In this document: positions 11,819 to 23,205 of the stretch, one piece after another
Layout: each line of letters opens with the position of its first letter
Position numbering within the stretch: the stretch's first letter is position 1
NCBI GenBank assembly: GCA_914767715.1
Contig: OU612072.1
Location: 21,640,001-21,704,000 of the forward strand
Length of the DNA: 64,000 bases
Reading direction: 5' to 3'
Source of the DNA: Membranipora membranacea
Lineage: Eukaryota; Bryozoa; Gymnolaemata; Cheilostomatida; Membraniporidae
Program-made: the position numbers and the translations under genes
Notes under the pieces: generated by a model
Seen by the model: the letters and a program-made list of their open reading frames with translations, nothing else
Database searches by the model: none
Told to the model about the DNA's origin: nothing

Positions 11819-13635
11819 GATTTTCAACAGGCCGAATATTCTACACCTCTATTCTCTCCTCAGTACGGTAAGTGAATGAACTGGCAGTGAACATAAGCCC
11901 GCTGCGGAGGTATTTAGCTAGCGGCAACTAATATTTAACCAGTTATCTTTTATGTGTGTCAAACTTCAGATAAGAGAGCCGAGTAAACCATTCTCTGCCT
12001 GGTACTAAATACTGTTGACGTAGTAATCTCTTATCAGTGTAAACATTTAAAGGTAGCTATATTGGACAAAATCGTGTGTCCTGTTTTAACAAAGTCCCCA
12101 ATATTGAACCAGGGTACTGCTGTGTGCGTCAGAGACCTGATAAGAAGGACAAGTGAAAGTTTCACTACTAAGTACTCAATCATGCTGATACAATGATTCG
12201 TTTATCACTGTAAATGTTACAGGAGGCAACAAATTTACTTCTATGAAAAAGCATGTAAATGTTGGCATGCCTACCTGAGTTTCACTTGATGAGGCCCGAT
12301 ATTTACAAGTCTGAGTCTGTTGCATCAATTGAGCTAAAATGATAATAAGGAATGACAACTCTTTGTTTGTCATCAATATCTCTCTAACGGCGCACAACTG
12401 TTTTGGTGTTATTAATGGTGTATCAATTATACCTGTACCTGTAATTGTTTATGAGGTTTATCTAGGGGCCTGATGTTTACAAGTCTGAGCCAGTTTCATC
12501 AACAGAGCTACATTGATAATAACGAAGGATGACAGCACATGATTATTGCGTGTATCAATTAAGGCCAATTCATTATTAGCTATTTTTTATTCAATTGCAT
12601 TGCATGGGTCTCATGACATCAAATTACCTCAACCTTACATACTAGCGATTTTTGCAGTGTATAACTTCTATCCGTAAACTGCCGTAAATACCTGATGCCG
12701 TTTACTTGTAGAAACCATTAATGATGAGATCATATGATTAATATCAAAGTGACGCAACTCAATCAACTCATCAAGCTGTGAATCTTGAATTTGTTGAAGC
12801 AAGCTCTACAATACTGCTGACCTTGTGCTTGTTATTGGGGCAGCGCCATAGCTAAGCCAGTTATTGTTATGAACTCTTTTTCTCAGGCACAACCTAACAA
12901 CAAAATAATATCTATAGTCAAATTTTGAGTTGCTCTTCAGATATCTCAGCCTGTTATCAAACCAATCCATAGCATGCATGTGAGGGGATTGCAGGACCGA
13001 AAATAAGGAAGGAATGGAATAATCAATTGATGAGTGTTGTACCCATTGAGACATATGATTCTTGAGCCGCCTATCCCCTTGTAGTAAATTGCACATTGCA
13101 ATGTTTCATAAGCATTTGATGATTGAGCCGCATCAAAAGCGTGTTACCTCCTGCTATAAGTCAAATTCAACTTAAATACAAATAACTTACTGAGACCGCA
13201 CAACTCTAACAGTATAATTCCGCCTGCAGTGGCTAGTACCAACAATATATAACATGGTAGCTTTTATGCCGTCCGCTTGCATTATAGATTTTTCACCGAG
13301 AGCATACCTGCTCTGTATAATGGTGGTAATTTTTTTATTCACTTAACATTAATTTTGTATGACAAGTCTGTTATCTTCAAAGATTTAACCAAGGCAGCTT
13401 GTCTCAGCTATCAATAAGCTAGATTTTTAACAGGTGAGATAATATAAGGAAAAGTATCTAAGTTTTGTAGGACAGCTGGCTGCACATTATTAGGGAGCAT
13501 GATGATTGTCTTTTTTTAGAATTCACAGGCACCTATGGGTCGGTATAAGGTAAAATAGTTCAATAAGAAAAAGTTATTTATGTGTACGTACAAAAAACCC
13601 GTCAATTCAGCATCGCTCACAATTACAAAGCCTCC
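11819..13635. other. Upstream region of gene A; no gene seen
   Basis: This stretch holds the presumed 5' UTR and promoter of gene A (reading leftward) but no clear TATA box. At 11950-12220 it contains GATAAGA/CTTATC boxes arranged like those in the 2.5-5 kb repeat. A partial duplication is present: GGCCCGATATTTACAAGTCTGAG near 12290 resembles GGCCTGATGTTTACAAGTCTGAG near 12469, each followed by a TGATAATAA-type block and GTGTATCAATT. Short open frames here have no recognisable content. Confidence 0.5.
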
Positions 13636-13717
13636 GTGATTATTTAGTACATGATTGATTGATAATTTTTTTATATTTGTTCATTATTCATTAACAAGGC
13701 ATCCTGGATTTTTACAA

Positions 13718-13880
13718 AGGTATTGGTAAAGGCGTTCACCTCTCAACGCTTCTGAAGTGAATAGGTTTGAGTCCCGCCGCTGACTAAGAGTAAGATATAC
13801 TGGTTGTGTAAGGGTTGTGCCGCACAGACTCATCCAATGCCATACAAACAGAACCAGCGGTAAGATGAGTGATAGACTAA
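13718..13880 (+). mobile_element. tRNA-derived SINE (duplicated at 14619-14781)
   Basis: TTGGTAAAGGCG resembles a Pol III A box and GGTTTGAGTCCC at 13767 matches the B box, about 40 bp downstream, with a tRNA-like CTTCTGAAG anticodon-arm region between. A non-tRNA tail follows. The second copy at 14619-14781 is nearly identical and arose by the tandem duplication rather than by separate insertion. Confidence 0.55.
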
Positions 13881-13910
13881 GAGACTCTGCTTGCAGAGTA
13901 TAGAAGTAGC

Positions 13911-14438
13911 TAAGGGAGGGAGGGAGGGAGGGAGGGAGGGAGGGAGAGAGGGAGGGAGGGAGGGAGGGAGGGAGAGAGGGAGAGAGGGAGGGAGGGAGCG
14001 AGGGAGGGAGGGAGGGAGGGAGGGAGGGAGGGAGGGAGGGAGGGAGGGAGGGAGGGAGGGAGGGAGGGAGGGAGGGAGCGAGGGAGGGAGGGAGGGAGCG
14101 AGGGAGGGAGGGAGCGAGGGAGCGAGGGAGGGAGGGAGGGAGGGAGGGAGAGAGGGAGAGAGGGAGAGAGGGAGAGAGGGAGAGAGGGAGGGAGGGAGAG
14201 AGGGAGGGAGGGAGGGAGGGAGGGAGGGAGGGAGGGAGGGAGGGAGGGAGGGAGGGAGGGAGGGAGAGAGGGAGGGAGGGAGGGAGGGAGGGAGGGAGGG
14301 AGGGAGGGAGGGAGGGAGGGAGGGAGGGAGGGAGGGAGGGAGGGAGGGAGGGAGCGAGGGAGGGAGCGAGGGAGGGAGGGAGGGAGGGAGGGAGCGAGGG
14401 AGGGAGGGAGCGAGGGAGCGAGGGAGGGAGGGAGAGAG
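13911..14438. repeat. GGGA microsatellite, copy 1, with GAGA and GCGA variants
   Basis: About 528 bp of GGGA units interspersed with GAGA and GCGA variants arranged in blocks. Both strands read open for 180+ codons in several frames (Gly/Arg/Glu and Pro/Ser/Leu), which is a property of a 4 bp repeat without stop codons, not coding evidence. Confidence 0.97.
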
Positions 14439-14949
14439 ATGATCGTCAACTTTTGCACCCAGAAACTTAAAAAACTTTTGAGAGAGACTCTTGCATTGAT
14501 ACAAGTGTCTTTAAAAAAACAGGGTTTAAGATAAAATTCATTATTTAGTACATGATGGATTGATAATTTTTTTATATTTGTTCATTATTCATTTACAAGG
14601 CATCCTGGATTTTTACAAAGGTATTGGTAAAGGCGTTCACCTCTCAACGCTTCTGAAGTGAATAGGTTTGAGTCCCGCCGCTGACTAAGAGTAAGATATA
14701 CTGGTTGTGTAAGGGTTGTGCCGCACAGACTCATCCAATGCCATACAAACAGAACCAGCGGTAAGATGAGTGATAGACTAAGAGACTCTGCTTGCAGAGT
14801 ATAGAAGTAGCTAAGGCTACAACACCTTCCTTCTCACTTTACTGTTTAAAGTTTGCCTAGCTGGCTGTCCTCTGGTTCTCAAAAACAATGACAATAATAT
14901 CAGGTTTATATGCAATAGGAATAAATTGACATGAAGTTTGAAATTCTGG

Positions 14950-15441
14950 AGCGAGAGGGAGGGAGAGAGGGAGAGAGGGAGAGAGGGAGAGAGGGAGAGA
15001 GGGAGAGAGGGAGGGAGGGAGGGAGGGAGGGAGGGAGGGAGGGAGGGAGGGAGGGAGGGAGAGAGGGAGAGAGGGAGGGAGAGAGAGAGGGAGGGAGAGA
15101 GGGAGAGAGGGAGGGAGAGAGGGAGGGAGGGAGGGAGGGAGGGAGGGAGGGAGGGAGGGAGCGAGGGAGGGAGCGAGGGAGGGAGGGAGGGAGCGAGGGA
15201 GCGAGGGAGGGAGGGAGAGAGGGAGAGAGAGAGGGAGAGAGGGAGGGAGAGAGGGAGGGAGGGAGGGAGGGAGGGAGGGAGGGAGGGAGGGAGGGAGGGA
15301 GGGAGGGAGGGAGGGAGGGAGGGAGGGAGGGAGGGAGGGAGGGAGGGAGGGAGGGAGGGAGGGAGGGAGCGAGGGAGGGAGGGAGGGAGGGAGCGAGCGA
15401 GCGAGGGAGGGAGCGAGGGAGCGAGGGAGGGAGGGAGAGAG
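14950..15441. repeat. GGGA microsatellite, copy 2
   Basis: About 490 bp of GGGA/GAGA/GCGA units in the second copy of the tandem duplication. The order of variant units differs from copy 1, so the tracts have diverged by slippage or conversion since the duplication. Confidence 0.97.
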
Positions 15442-15545
15442 ATGATCGTCAACTTTTGCACCCAGAAACTTAAAAAACTTTTGAGAGAGACTCTTGCATT
15501 GATACAAGTGCCTTTAAAAAAACAGGGTTTAAGATAAAATTCATT

Positions 15546-16530
15546 ACTTCAGTTTTGTCAGCGTTCAGCGTTTAACATTTGATAAGAGAGGGAAGTAAAC
15601 CTCTCATTGTGCCAAGAAACTGTGGGCTGCAGGCGTGTGCCTCTCTTATCAAGGTATTTAGCTTGGGGGCTTAATCATGGATCTCAAGCTTAAATCTCCT
15701 TAAAATCAGCTAAACCTCCAACTTTTGTAGTCAATATTGATATCAAGCAAGAATATTAATTGGTATAAAACACTTCAATGTTTACAAAATCGCAGCCGTG
15801 CGCCTGCAACAATTTACTAGAAAAACTTTCATTTAGAATACAAATTAAACAAAGTTCATTCATAAATAAGGCAAGATAATCATTTGGTAACCCCTTCTCA
15901 AAAAATACCTTCTTTCATATGTATGCAATCCGTATAAAATTACAAGATTTTGATCAGCAAATAATGCTAAAGATTTTATGTTTTTAAGTGATTTGAATCG
16001 CTACTCATTGGTGGATTTGTTTATCTGCGTCAAGGAAAAATTGGCAACTGTGCTGTTTTATAAGAAATGTGCCCATAGTATAGGCGAACTGCATTCTAAG
16101 AAAACTTACAATGAAGATTGGCTCACTTTGTTGTATTTCTTTATTTCTTAACTTGATTCCTTCACTCGTTGATTAAACGAATAAAATTCAAAACTTACGC
16201 TTCAGAGTAACAGATAAAAAAAAAAAATTAATCAATTAACTAATTAATTGAATGGCGCGACATGGTAAATGTCACATTAGCAAGACTAAAATTATGAATA
16301 AAGCTTTTCTTCCAAAGATATCTACACATGAAGTTTAGAAAACAGGATAGAATTAAATGGAGGAAAAGAGAGGTGTGCAGGGAGTAAAATACTTTGCGAG
16401 ACATGGCAAAGAAATATATTTGAAGCTATATTTCACTCTAACCTATCATATTATCACATACCTCAAGATGGTATTTAATACTATATTGTAGTATGGTATT
16501 CGATTTTTTATATATTCTGTTTCATTGAGT
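15546..16530. other. Gene-free spacer left of gene B
   Basis: About 1 kb of AT-rich sequence. At 15573-15652 it has a GATAAGAGAGG...CCTCTCTTATC pair that is nearly palindromic over an 80 bp span, resembling the boxes upstream of gene A. No coding exon was recognised. Confidence 0.4.
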
Positions 16531-16932
16531 TGCTATGCTGGTACATTATGAATACGATCATCATGGAATGTGTCCACGCCCAAATCAGTGCTTGTCTCAT
16601 CTTGGCTATTCTCCTGGCCAGATTGATTCTCCCTGTTGCGTCCTTTGCCCTCGGCAACATTCATCCGGATGCAGCGGAACTGTAATCAGTACAAATCAAT
16701 TTTAGTCAAGAAACCCGCATTAATTACAGTACACTTGTGATATCAAACCGTATACACACCAACATCAGTATGCAAATCTGATATCACTGTTGAATGAAAT
16801 CCAAACCAGAAGTCCTGTGAACTGAAACAATGTCTCAAGTCTGTTTTCAAAAGTTTGGTCTTGCTGAAGATTCTATGGCTCAATATTAACACACTAACAC
16901 GCCTTTCAAAGGAAGTCAGTAAATATACTTAC

Positions 16933-17101
16933 CTTTCATTTCTTTTGTTGGTGATGATCCTCAGTCTGATGACATGAGCGGCAAATACTAGAGCAGAAAT
17001 CACCACTATAATCCCAACAACTGAAGATATAAATGCAACATTTAGATTCGATATGCCAGGTTGTTCTGCTGACTTTCCGGCTGTGTTTGCGAAGTTTCCC
17101 T
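16933..17101 (-). other. Gene B transmembrane exon
   Basis: An exon flanked by TTTTCAG and GTAAGT encodes a short linker, one strongly hydrophobic helix of about 22 residues (VAFISSVVGIIVVISALVFA) and a basic stop-transfer segment (RLRIITNKR). This is a type I membrane topology if joined to the upstream extracellular modules. Gene A has no visible counterpart, so the two paralogues may differ as secreted versus membrane-bound. It begins in phase 1, as do most exons of this family. Confidence 0.65.
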
Positions 17102-18839
17102 CTGAAAATAAACAAGGAAAGTATTTATTGAGTGGGTTTGCTATTTTGCATTTTACTTCACTGATGGAATCATAATTCAGCAAGATTTGTGCATTCAGGG
17201 AGAAAAATATTTGTTATGCATTGATAATATGTCATTTCTGATTTAGTTTATTTCATTGAAAGGAGAGTGAAAATGACTCATCAGCCAAAAAATAAAAGGT
17301 TTCTACCAGTTTGCCTACAGTTGGGTAACAATGCGTGTAGAGGGGAAGAGAATCTTGAGCCAGAAATAGTAAATACAAATAATAACCTTCTGTAGATTGT
17401 GGTTCTGGTGTAACATATGATGTACTTTTAGCTGTTGATATCCTCGGCATCCTCTCTGGCAAAGTTATAAAAGTAACTGTCGTGTCCATCAAAGTAGCTG
17501 TTGGTAAAACCTGAAAAAATGTTATAACTTTTATTGATAAAAAAATTTAAAACACATAAATAATAATAAAAATAACATAAATTGCATGGCGACAACAAAG
17601 AAGTAATTCCTTCATTCACAGCAGACAGCGTTCTTGTCTACCGACCAGGCTATTGATTACAATATTAATGCATTCTTTTATGGATGCTTAAAATTGGTAA
17701 TAAACCACTTATGTTGTTGCTTACCATTATGAATGACTGCAATATTAATACAGTTGCCTCTATGAATCACATGACTACCGACAGCAAATCCAATCTGCTC
17801 GGGACCTGTATCCACAAACGCTTTCTCCTCATCAGATCTCACATAGAATATCATGTCACTGTCAGGACAAGGTGCTCCGGAGGTAGTTTGCAGAGCAGTA
17901 GCTGATGTTTCTGTGGTAGTTGGAGTTATTTGCATGGTCGTCGGTTTTTGATCTCACAAATAAAAAAGTTTGATATGGTTGGGTTGATTTGAACACCTCA
18001 TTCCTCATGAAATAAAAACTCTGGTGAAGAAATGCATATAATATGCTTCATCCAATGATTACTGCTCTGCTAGTGTCACCAAGGCCAGTCATATGAGGAG
18101 GCAGCAGAATGTTCTTTATAAATGTCATGTCTCCATTTTCGGAGTTATCTTTTTATGTGAGGTACATTGACATACATTTTATCAAATATATATATATTAA
18201 TATCAGGTTTTGTTTCAATTTCAAAAGACTACCCACCAGTAGTAGGCAAAGTAAAATATTGACCAGCATATACCTACCTATGAATTCAGATCGAGAAAAC
18301 ATAGATAATCATTATTTATAAGTGTATATACAGTGTACTCACATATAAACTGCTGGATTCTCCGACGTTGTCCGACATACAGAGAAGTGTGAGTGATTAG
18401 TAAAGACCAGGGTTTCGTCAGACATCCTGAGCAGAGATCCAGTGTGGATACACTGTCTGCGTTCGGGTCTACTAGTCATATCTTTTTGTTGTACTCATCG
18501 GTAGTAGTGTCTGATTACCTATGTACAGGAGTTGACGTGGGGAGTTGAATAGAGAGTTTAGGAGAGAGCTGTCGCTGTAGCCTAATGACATTTCGATGAT
18601 AAGGGTAATTAACTTCTCATAGTATGTGATATGGTAGAGGGAGTTAGTTACTATGAGCTTTGGAGCCAATATTTACTGTTCTCACAGCCATGTTAAAGCT
18701 GTCGGTGACGAGAAGCTGCATGTCATCATTGTTGTCCCTTATTACAAGCCAGGGACTGTTGAACTGACCGGGTTGACCATCTGTGTATCCCTGTGACCCA
18801 CACTGTCCCAAAAACTGTGAGGTGGAACTTGTACCACGA

Positions 18840-19235
18840 TCAATCTCACTCAGACATCCCATACTTATGTCAGCTACAATGACACGTTGATCTGTAATCT
18901 GTATGAATCCCATGGGTCCTTTGAACCAAGCCTCAGATCCTATCCCCTCTCTGTATCCTCTCATTGTAGTGTTCCCTGCTATGGTGGTAGAGGACATACC
19001 ATCGCTAGTCTTTAGTGAGTTCTGAGGTCACATGGCTGAAAGAGGTTAAGTTAATCTCTCTCGGACAGCTATTACTGATGTCAGCTACAATGGCACGTTG
19101 ATCTGTAATCTGTATGAATCCCATGGGTCCTTTGAACCAAGCCTCAGATCCTATCCCTCTCTGTATCCTCTCATTGCAGTGTTCCCTGCTATGGTGGTAG
19201 AGGTCGTACCATCGCTAGTCTTTAGTGAGTTCTGA
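18840..19235. repeat. Imperfect tandem duplication inside the gene B propeller exon
   Basis: The segment about 18840-19025 recurs at about 19051-19235 with an offset of 210-211 bp. Both copies contain the same run encoding the GYREG...GSEAWF start of the propeller and the first blade. The second copy lacks one C in the CCCC run (19153 region), which shifts the frame. Gene A has a single copy, so this is a lineage-specific duplication in B. Confidence 0.85.
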
Positions 19236-19997
19236 TCGAGGTAGATCACATTGTTGCACGCGGGGTTGTTGAGGTCACATGGCTGATAGAGGTCTACCTC
19301 CATGTGATAAACATTGTTCGAGGTGGTTACTGTGAAGTTTGTGGCTATAGACCTCTCTAATCTGTAAAATTGATATAATTTTGTAAATGTAATGTTACTA
19401 GTCCAGTAGTTTTTGAACAATGAAATTTCATATTCTGGTGATGCAATGTTTTATAAGTAAATTAATTAATCAAATGTGATGTTTTACAATTAAAATTTGG
19501 ATGAAGGGTGTTTAGGCATATGGTAATTATAAAAGCGATGTTTTTAATGGAAAATTTTCAGGGTTTCATGATATAATACTACTTTCAATAAACTGGCAAT
19601 TCAAATATGACCCGTAAAAACTTTTTCATGCAATTAATACCAATGAAGAATGCAGCTTTTTCCAAATAACCAAATTCGGCAAACGCATTAGATATATAAA
19701 ATATAAAAATTTGACAAGCAATTTTTTTCACAATACATTTTGGTTATTGGGCGTTGTCTTCTCCCATCAACAATCGGCAGTATTTGGGTATCACAGCTTA
19801 CGAAGAGCCCCGGTTTTAAACCAAGGCCATTTATGACCACTTCCCTCAGCATGGCCTACTCTGAATCTGATATTTTTAATAGAGGGTTTTTTCACGTGAA
19901 ACTTTGAAGACTTTCAAACTCATATTTATTATCACAGCGACCTGCATATGTGAATAGAATTTATATTGACGGAGAGTGACTCACTGATCAACTAGAT

Positions 19998-22894
19998 CAT
20001 GGGCGGGCAACCTTTTTTTGCAAAAGGCCGCATTTTGGCCAAGCTCAACTCAAAAGGCCGCAATTTTTATATAGGAATAATAAGGAATATGAGGTTTTAG
20101 TTGGTACTGTTTATTTGTACTGATTAGAACAGATTTACATATATCACATGTTTCAGTCAATGGGACTTTTGGAATTGGTCCATATCTTTCATGAGTGCAT
20201 CAAAATCTGGCTCAATATCGGGATCGGATAGGACGAGAATGTCTCTTAGGTGTTCATCCGTCAGCCTTGACCTGAATTTGTTCTTAGCATACTTCATTGT
20301 CGAGAATAATTTCTCGCACCTGTACGTACTACCAAACATGGCTAGCCGTTTAGCAGCAAAACCTCTTAGCCTCGAATATCTTAGCGGCAGAGATTGATAT
20401 GCTTTCACTATATCTGACCCAGGTGTAAATAATGGGGAGTACACCAGATCGTGTTTCAGATCCATGACTTCAATGCTGAGCCTAGTAGGTACAGTGCTGA
20501 CAGAGAGTGGTGCGGTGAACATACAGAGATCATCACTGTGCTTTTTAAAGTCGGCAAAGCGTGTCTCAAACTCATCTCTGAGTTTTCCTAAGAGTTTGGA
20601 GTAGCTGTCTAACTTCAGATTCATATCATCTCTGCTAAAAAGATGAGGAAATGAATCGCTGTCTAGCTCTCCGTCCATAAACTGGTCCATCCAGATACCA
20701 AGCTTACCGCTGAAACCGCCAACATGATGGTAAAGATCGGCAATGACATTACTGTTTCCATGGAGTCCTGTATTCAAGGAATTGAGCTGTGAGATAATTG
20801 AGATATTGAGATATTGATAAATTGTTCATCGTTGAATTCTTCTATATCGGACCCCTGGGCTCTATAGAACTCGGTTATCACATCTTTGAGATCATAGACT
20901 CTGTTCATCATCCGGCCCCTTGATACCCAACGTACTTCTGCGTGATATGGGACATCCTCATACTCTGAATCAATATCCTCCAGAAACTTTCTGAACTGCC
21001 GATGTTTCAACCCTTTACGTCTGATGTCTTTGACGATGTTGTTTATGACACTCATAAGATTCTGGAACTCGAGGGTTTTGGCACAGAGATTTTCCTGATG
21101 AATGATGCAGCGGAACGTCTGAGGCAAAGGGGATATCCCGTTTTCTCGCATCTCATTCAGCAGCAGTGTAGTGAAACCATTTCTAACTCCTGTAAAATAA
21201 AGGTTTTTTCCATGATATATAAGTTTGAAACTATGCATCAAAATTGACATGTTTGGAAATTAATATGGTCATTTAATATGTATCTTGTTATCATGAGTCA
21301 GGATAAACAATACATGATGACTATTAACATCAGGAAGGGATATACTCTCCCACCCTCCCTATTAACATTATCAATGTCAATTAGCTATTTGGAGTTGTTT
21401 GTTTCTAATAAAATGAGATAACTCCTAATATTTTAATAGGCTAATATAATTTGGCTATCTATGCTATGGCCATATATACGTATAGTGCAGGTATAAGTGA
21501 GTATGTAGTTTGTACCTTTCATTGCTGGAGCTCTATCTGTGGTTTGGTAGTTTGGTTAAATCTAGCTGATGTTCTTCAATCACATGTTTTACCTCTCGGA
21601 GGATATCAGCCCCTGTGGTGGTATCCTTCAGGCTTTGGAGTGACAACATCTGTTCTGTTACTGCAAGGGAACTGTCAACACCTCTTATAAACATTGCTAA
21701 CTGAGCTGTATCAACGATGTCAGTGGACTCGTCTAATGCAAGAGAAAAAGACACAAATGTCCTGATTTTTTCTGCCAGCTGAGTTTGTAGGTTTCGGCTT
21801 AGCTCCTCGGCCCTTCTTGTAACAGATCTCCGAGAAAGAGAAATTGACTTCATCGTATCCTTTGCTTCTCCGTTCAGAAGGATTGTATCGCCAACAACAG
21901 TGATACAGTCTTTGATAAGCTCTCCGTCCATATATGGTTTGCCTGGATAAAATTTGAATTGCATTTGAAATTTATAGTACAATCTATACATACTAGTACT
22001 CATAACATGAGTAGTAGTATGTACGTATTGTGTAAATTAAAAAGATGAAATATTATTTCATCTTTAAGTAACAATCTGTGCAGAATTTTGATCAATTGAG
22101 TATTTAGTCATCCCTAATTATGCATTAAAAAAACAACTACAATGCTGATAACATAAGTATTTAAACTAGCTGTTACCTCTTTTCATCATCAAATGAGTGA
22201 TTCTGTAGCTGGCTAGCATAGCCTTTTCATTGCTCTCTACTGGGCCCCTCATCATCGTCTGCTGACGCCTTCGTTGTTGAAGTAAGGCAGCAACTCGCTC
22301 CCGCCTGAGCTCTGGTGCCATCTGGTCATATGTACCAGCATGTTTTGATGCGTAATGCGACTTTGCATTCACTCGCTTCAACGTTTTGAGGACATCGTTG
22401 CAGACCAAGCGTATCATGCCCTTCCCACCATTCCCAATCATCAAAAACTCGTCTGTCCAATCGTCATTGAATCGGCGATTTTCCTCTGATATTTTTCTTT
22501 TGGCAGCTGCCATAATATTCGAATTGGCAATTCTTTGACTGCTGATCAGATATAGGCCTACTAAATCTAGTTGAAGTTTTGTGACGTCAAGTAATGTTAC
22601 GCTTGGATCGCTTCTGATCAAGAGTGGTTGGTATCCCCGCTGTGATTTGTTGAGTGGGGTGGCGTGGGAATTCCCCTAACATGCTTGTATGTTTGTTGCT
22701 TAGCTACACAAATGGAACAGAAAGGTCGAAAGTTTGGAGGTCCTGACAAAGTAGTGCTCCTATTTATACATGATGCGTACGAGTAAAACAACATTTATAC
22801 CTAATAATTTTTACAGACATAAGGCCCCAATTAGGCCGCATAAGATTGACCATTAGGCCGCACCGGCAAAAAGGCCGCAGTTTGCCCACAGCTG
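19998..22894 (-). mobile_element. hAT-superfamily DNA transposon inserted in exon 2 of gene B
   Basis: The element is 2897 bp, flanked by a perfect 8 bp direct repeat AACTAGAT (19990-19997 and 22895-22902), the hallmark length for hAT elements. Its ends are CATGGGCGGGCAACC on the left and, reading inward from the right, CAGCTGTGGGCAAACT, giving imperfect inverted ends. Subterminal AAGGCCGCA-type motifs occur several times at both ends. It encodes a minus-strand BED-finger hAT transposase with frameshifts. The insertion point lies within the coding part of exon 2 of gene B; a single AACTAGAT restores the 68 nt exon seen in gene A. Confidence 0.92.
20157..22513 (-). pseudogene. hAT transposase (BED-finger, ZBED/GTF2IRD2-like group), multi-exon and frameshifted
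   Basis: Start ATG at 22513 (MAAAKRKISEENRRFNDDW). Exon 1 to 22177 holds a BED-type finger ending HYASKHA, but its expected first Cys appears as Arg (MIRLVC). A GTAACA donor joins in frame to 21942 (GKPYMDGE). Exon 2 (21516-21942) contains LALDESTDIVDTAQLA, the hAT catalytic-core block, then loses frame just before TTDRAPAMK. Exon 3 starts at 21189 (GVRNGFTTLLL, then HQENLCAK) and loses frame again near 20790, where AATATCTC is duplicated. The C-terminal dimerisation block (LFSTMKYAKNKFRSRLTDEH) follows and the frame ends at 20157. Two frameshifts and a lost Cys indicate an inactive copy. Confidence 0.85.
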
Positions 22895-23205
22895 AACTAG
22901 ATACTGCACATCGTGATCATTACACCATCTACTATCCAGAGTCACACAACATAACACCTGTCAAAATGATACCCTTGATTTAGTTTGTTACACGAGAAAT
23001 TACCAAAAAAAACTTTTTTTAAGGGGAGGGGACAATCCTGATAATTTATTTGAATTAGTTTTATATCAGGGTTTAAGCAAACCTGCTAAACATCACAAGT
23101 GCTTCAACTACGCTTTCTTCTTCAGAACTCGTATTTATTTCCAGGTTATTTTGGAGTCACAGTTTATATTGTACTTGCAAGGAAAAGTGTAAGTCTCAGC
23201 TCCAT

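Larger units (their letters stand above)
13639..15542. repeat. Tandem duplication (~0.9-1.0 kb unit) containing a SINE and GGGA tracts
   Basis: Copy 1 (13639-14539) and copy 2 (14540-15542) begin with the same TTATTTAGTACATGAT block, continue through a tRNA-like SINE and a long GGGA tract, and end with the same ~100 bp block (ATGATCGTCAACTTTTGCAC onward). Copy 2 keeps ~130 bp of unique sequence (14817-14950) between SINE and microsatellite that copy 1 lacks. Confidence 0.92.
16533..23205 (-). pseudogene. Gene B: paralogue of gene A, split by a hAT element and with a damaged propeller exon
   Basis: Exon 1 is 23179-23205 (MELRLTLFL), followed by GCAAGT where gene A has GTAAGT. Exon 2 is in two parts, 22903-22957 (plus the target duplication) and 19985-19997, with the hAT element between; without it the exon is 68 nt, exactly as in gene A. 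Exon 3 (18343-19361) matches gene A's propeller exon but has a one-base loss in the GYREG codons near 19154, a ~210 bp internal duplication, a deletion near 18660 and a frameshift near 18480. Later pieces remain open: 17725-17952 (short Thr stalk plus one Cys module), 17387-17497 (Ser/Thr-rich, uncertain) and 16933-17101 (membrane span, FISSVVGIIVVISALVFAAH). A possible tail exon at 16533-16679 is open for 48 codons but out of phase with the membrane exon. The downstream half could still serve as an independent transcript. Confidence 0.75.

Noticed and set aside
13830-15537. Several 180-220 codon open frames of Pro-Ser-Leu or Gly-Arg-Glu polymers
   Set aside because: They are readings of a GGGA microsatellite that has no stop codon in most frames.
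16533-16679. 48-codon cytoplasmic-tail-like exon of gene B
   Set aside because: Kept only as a note: it is out of phase with the membrane exon, and the in-phase reading stops after six codons.
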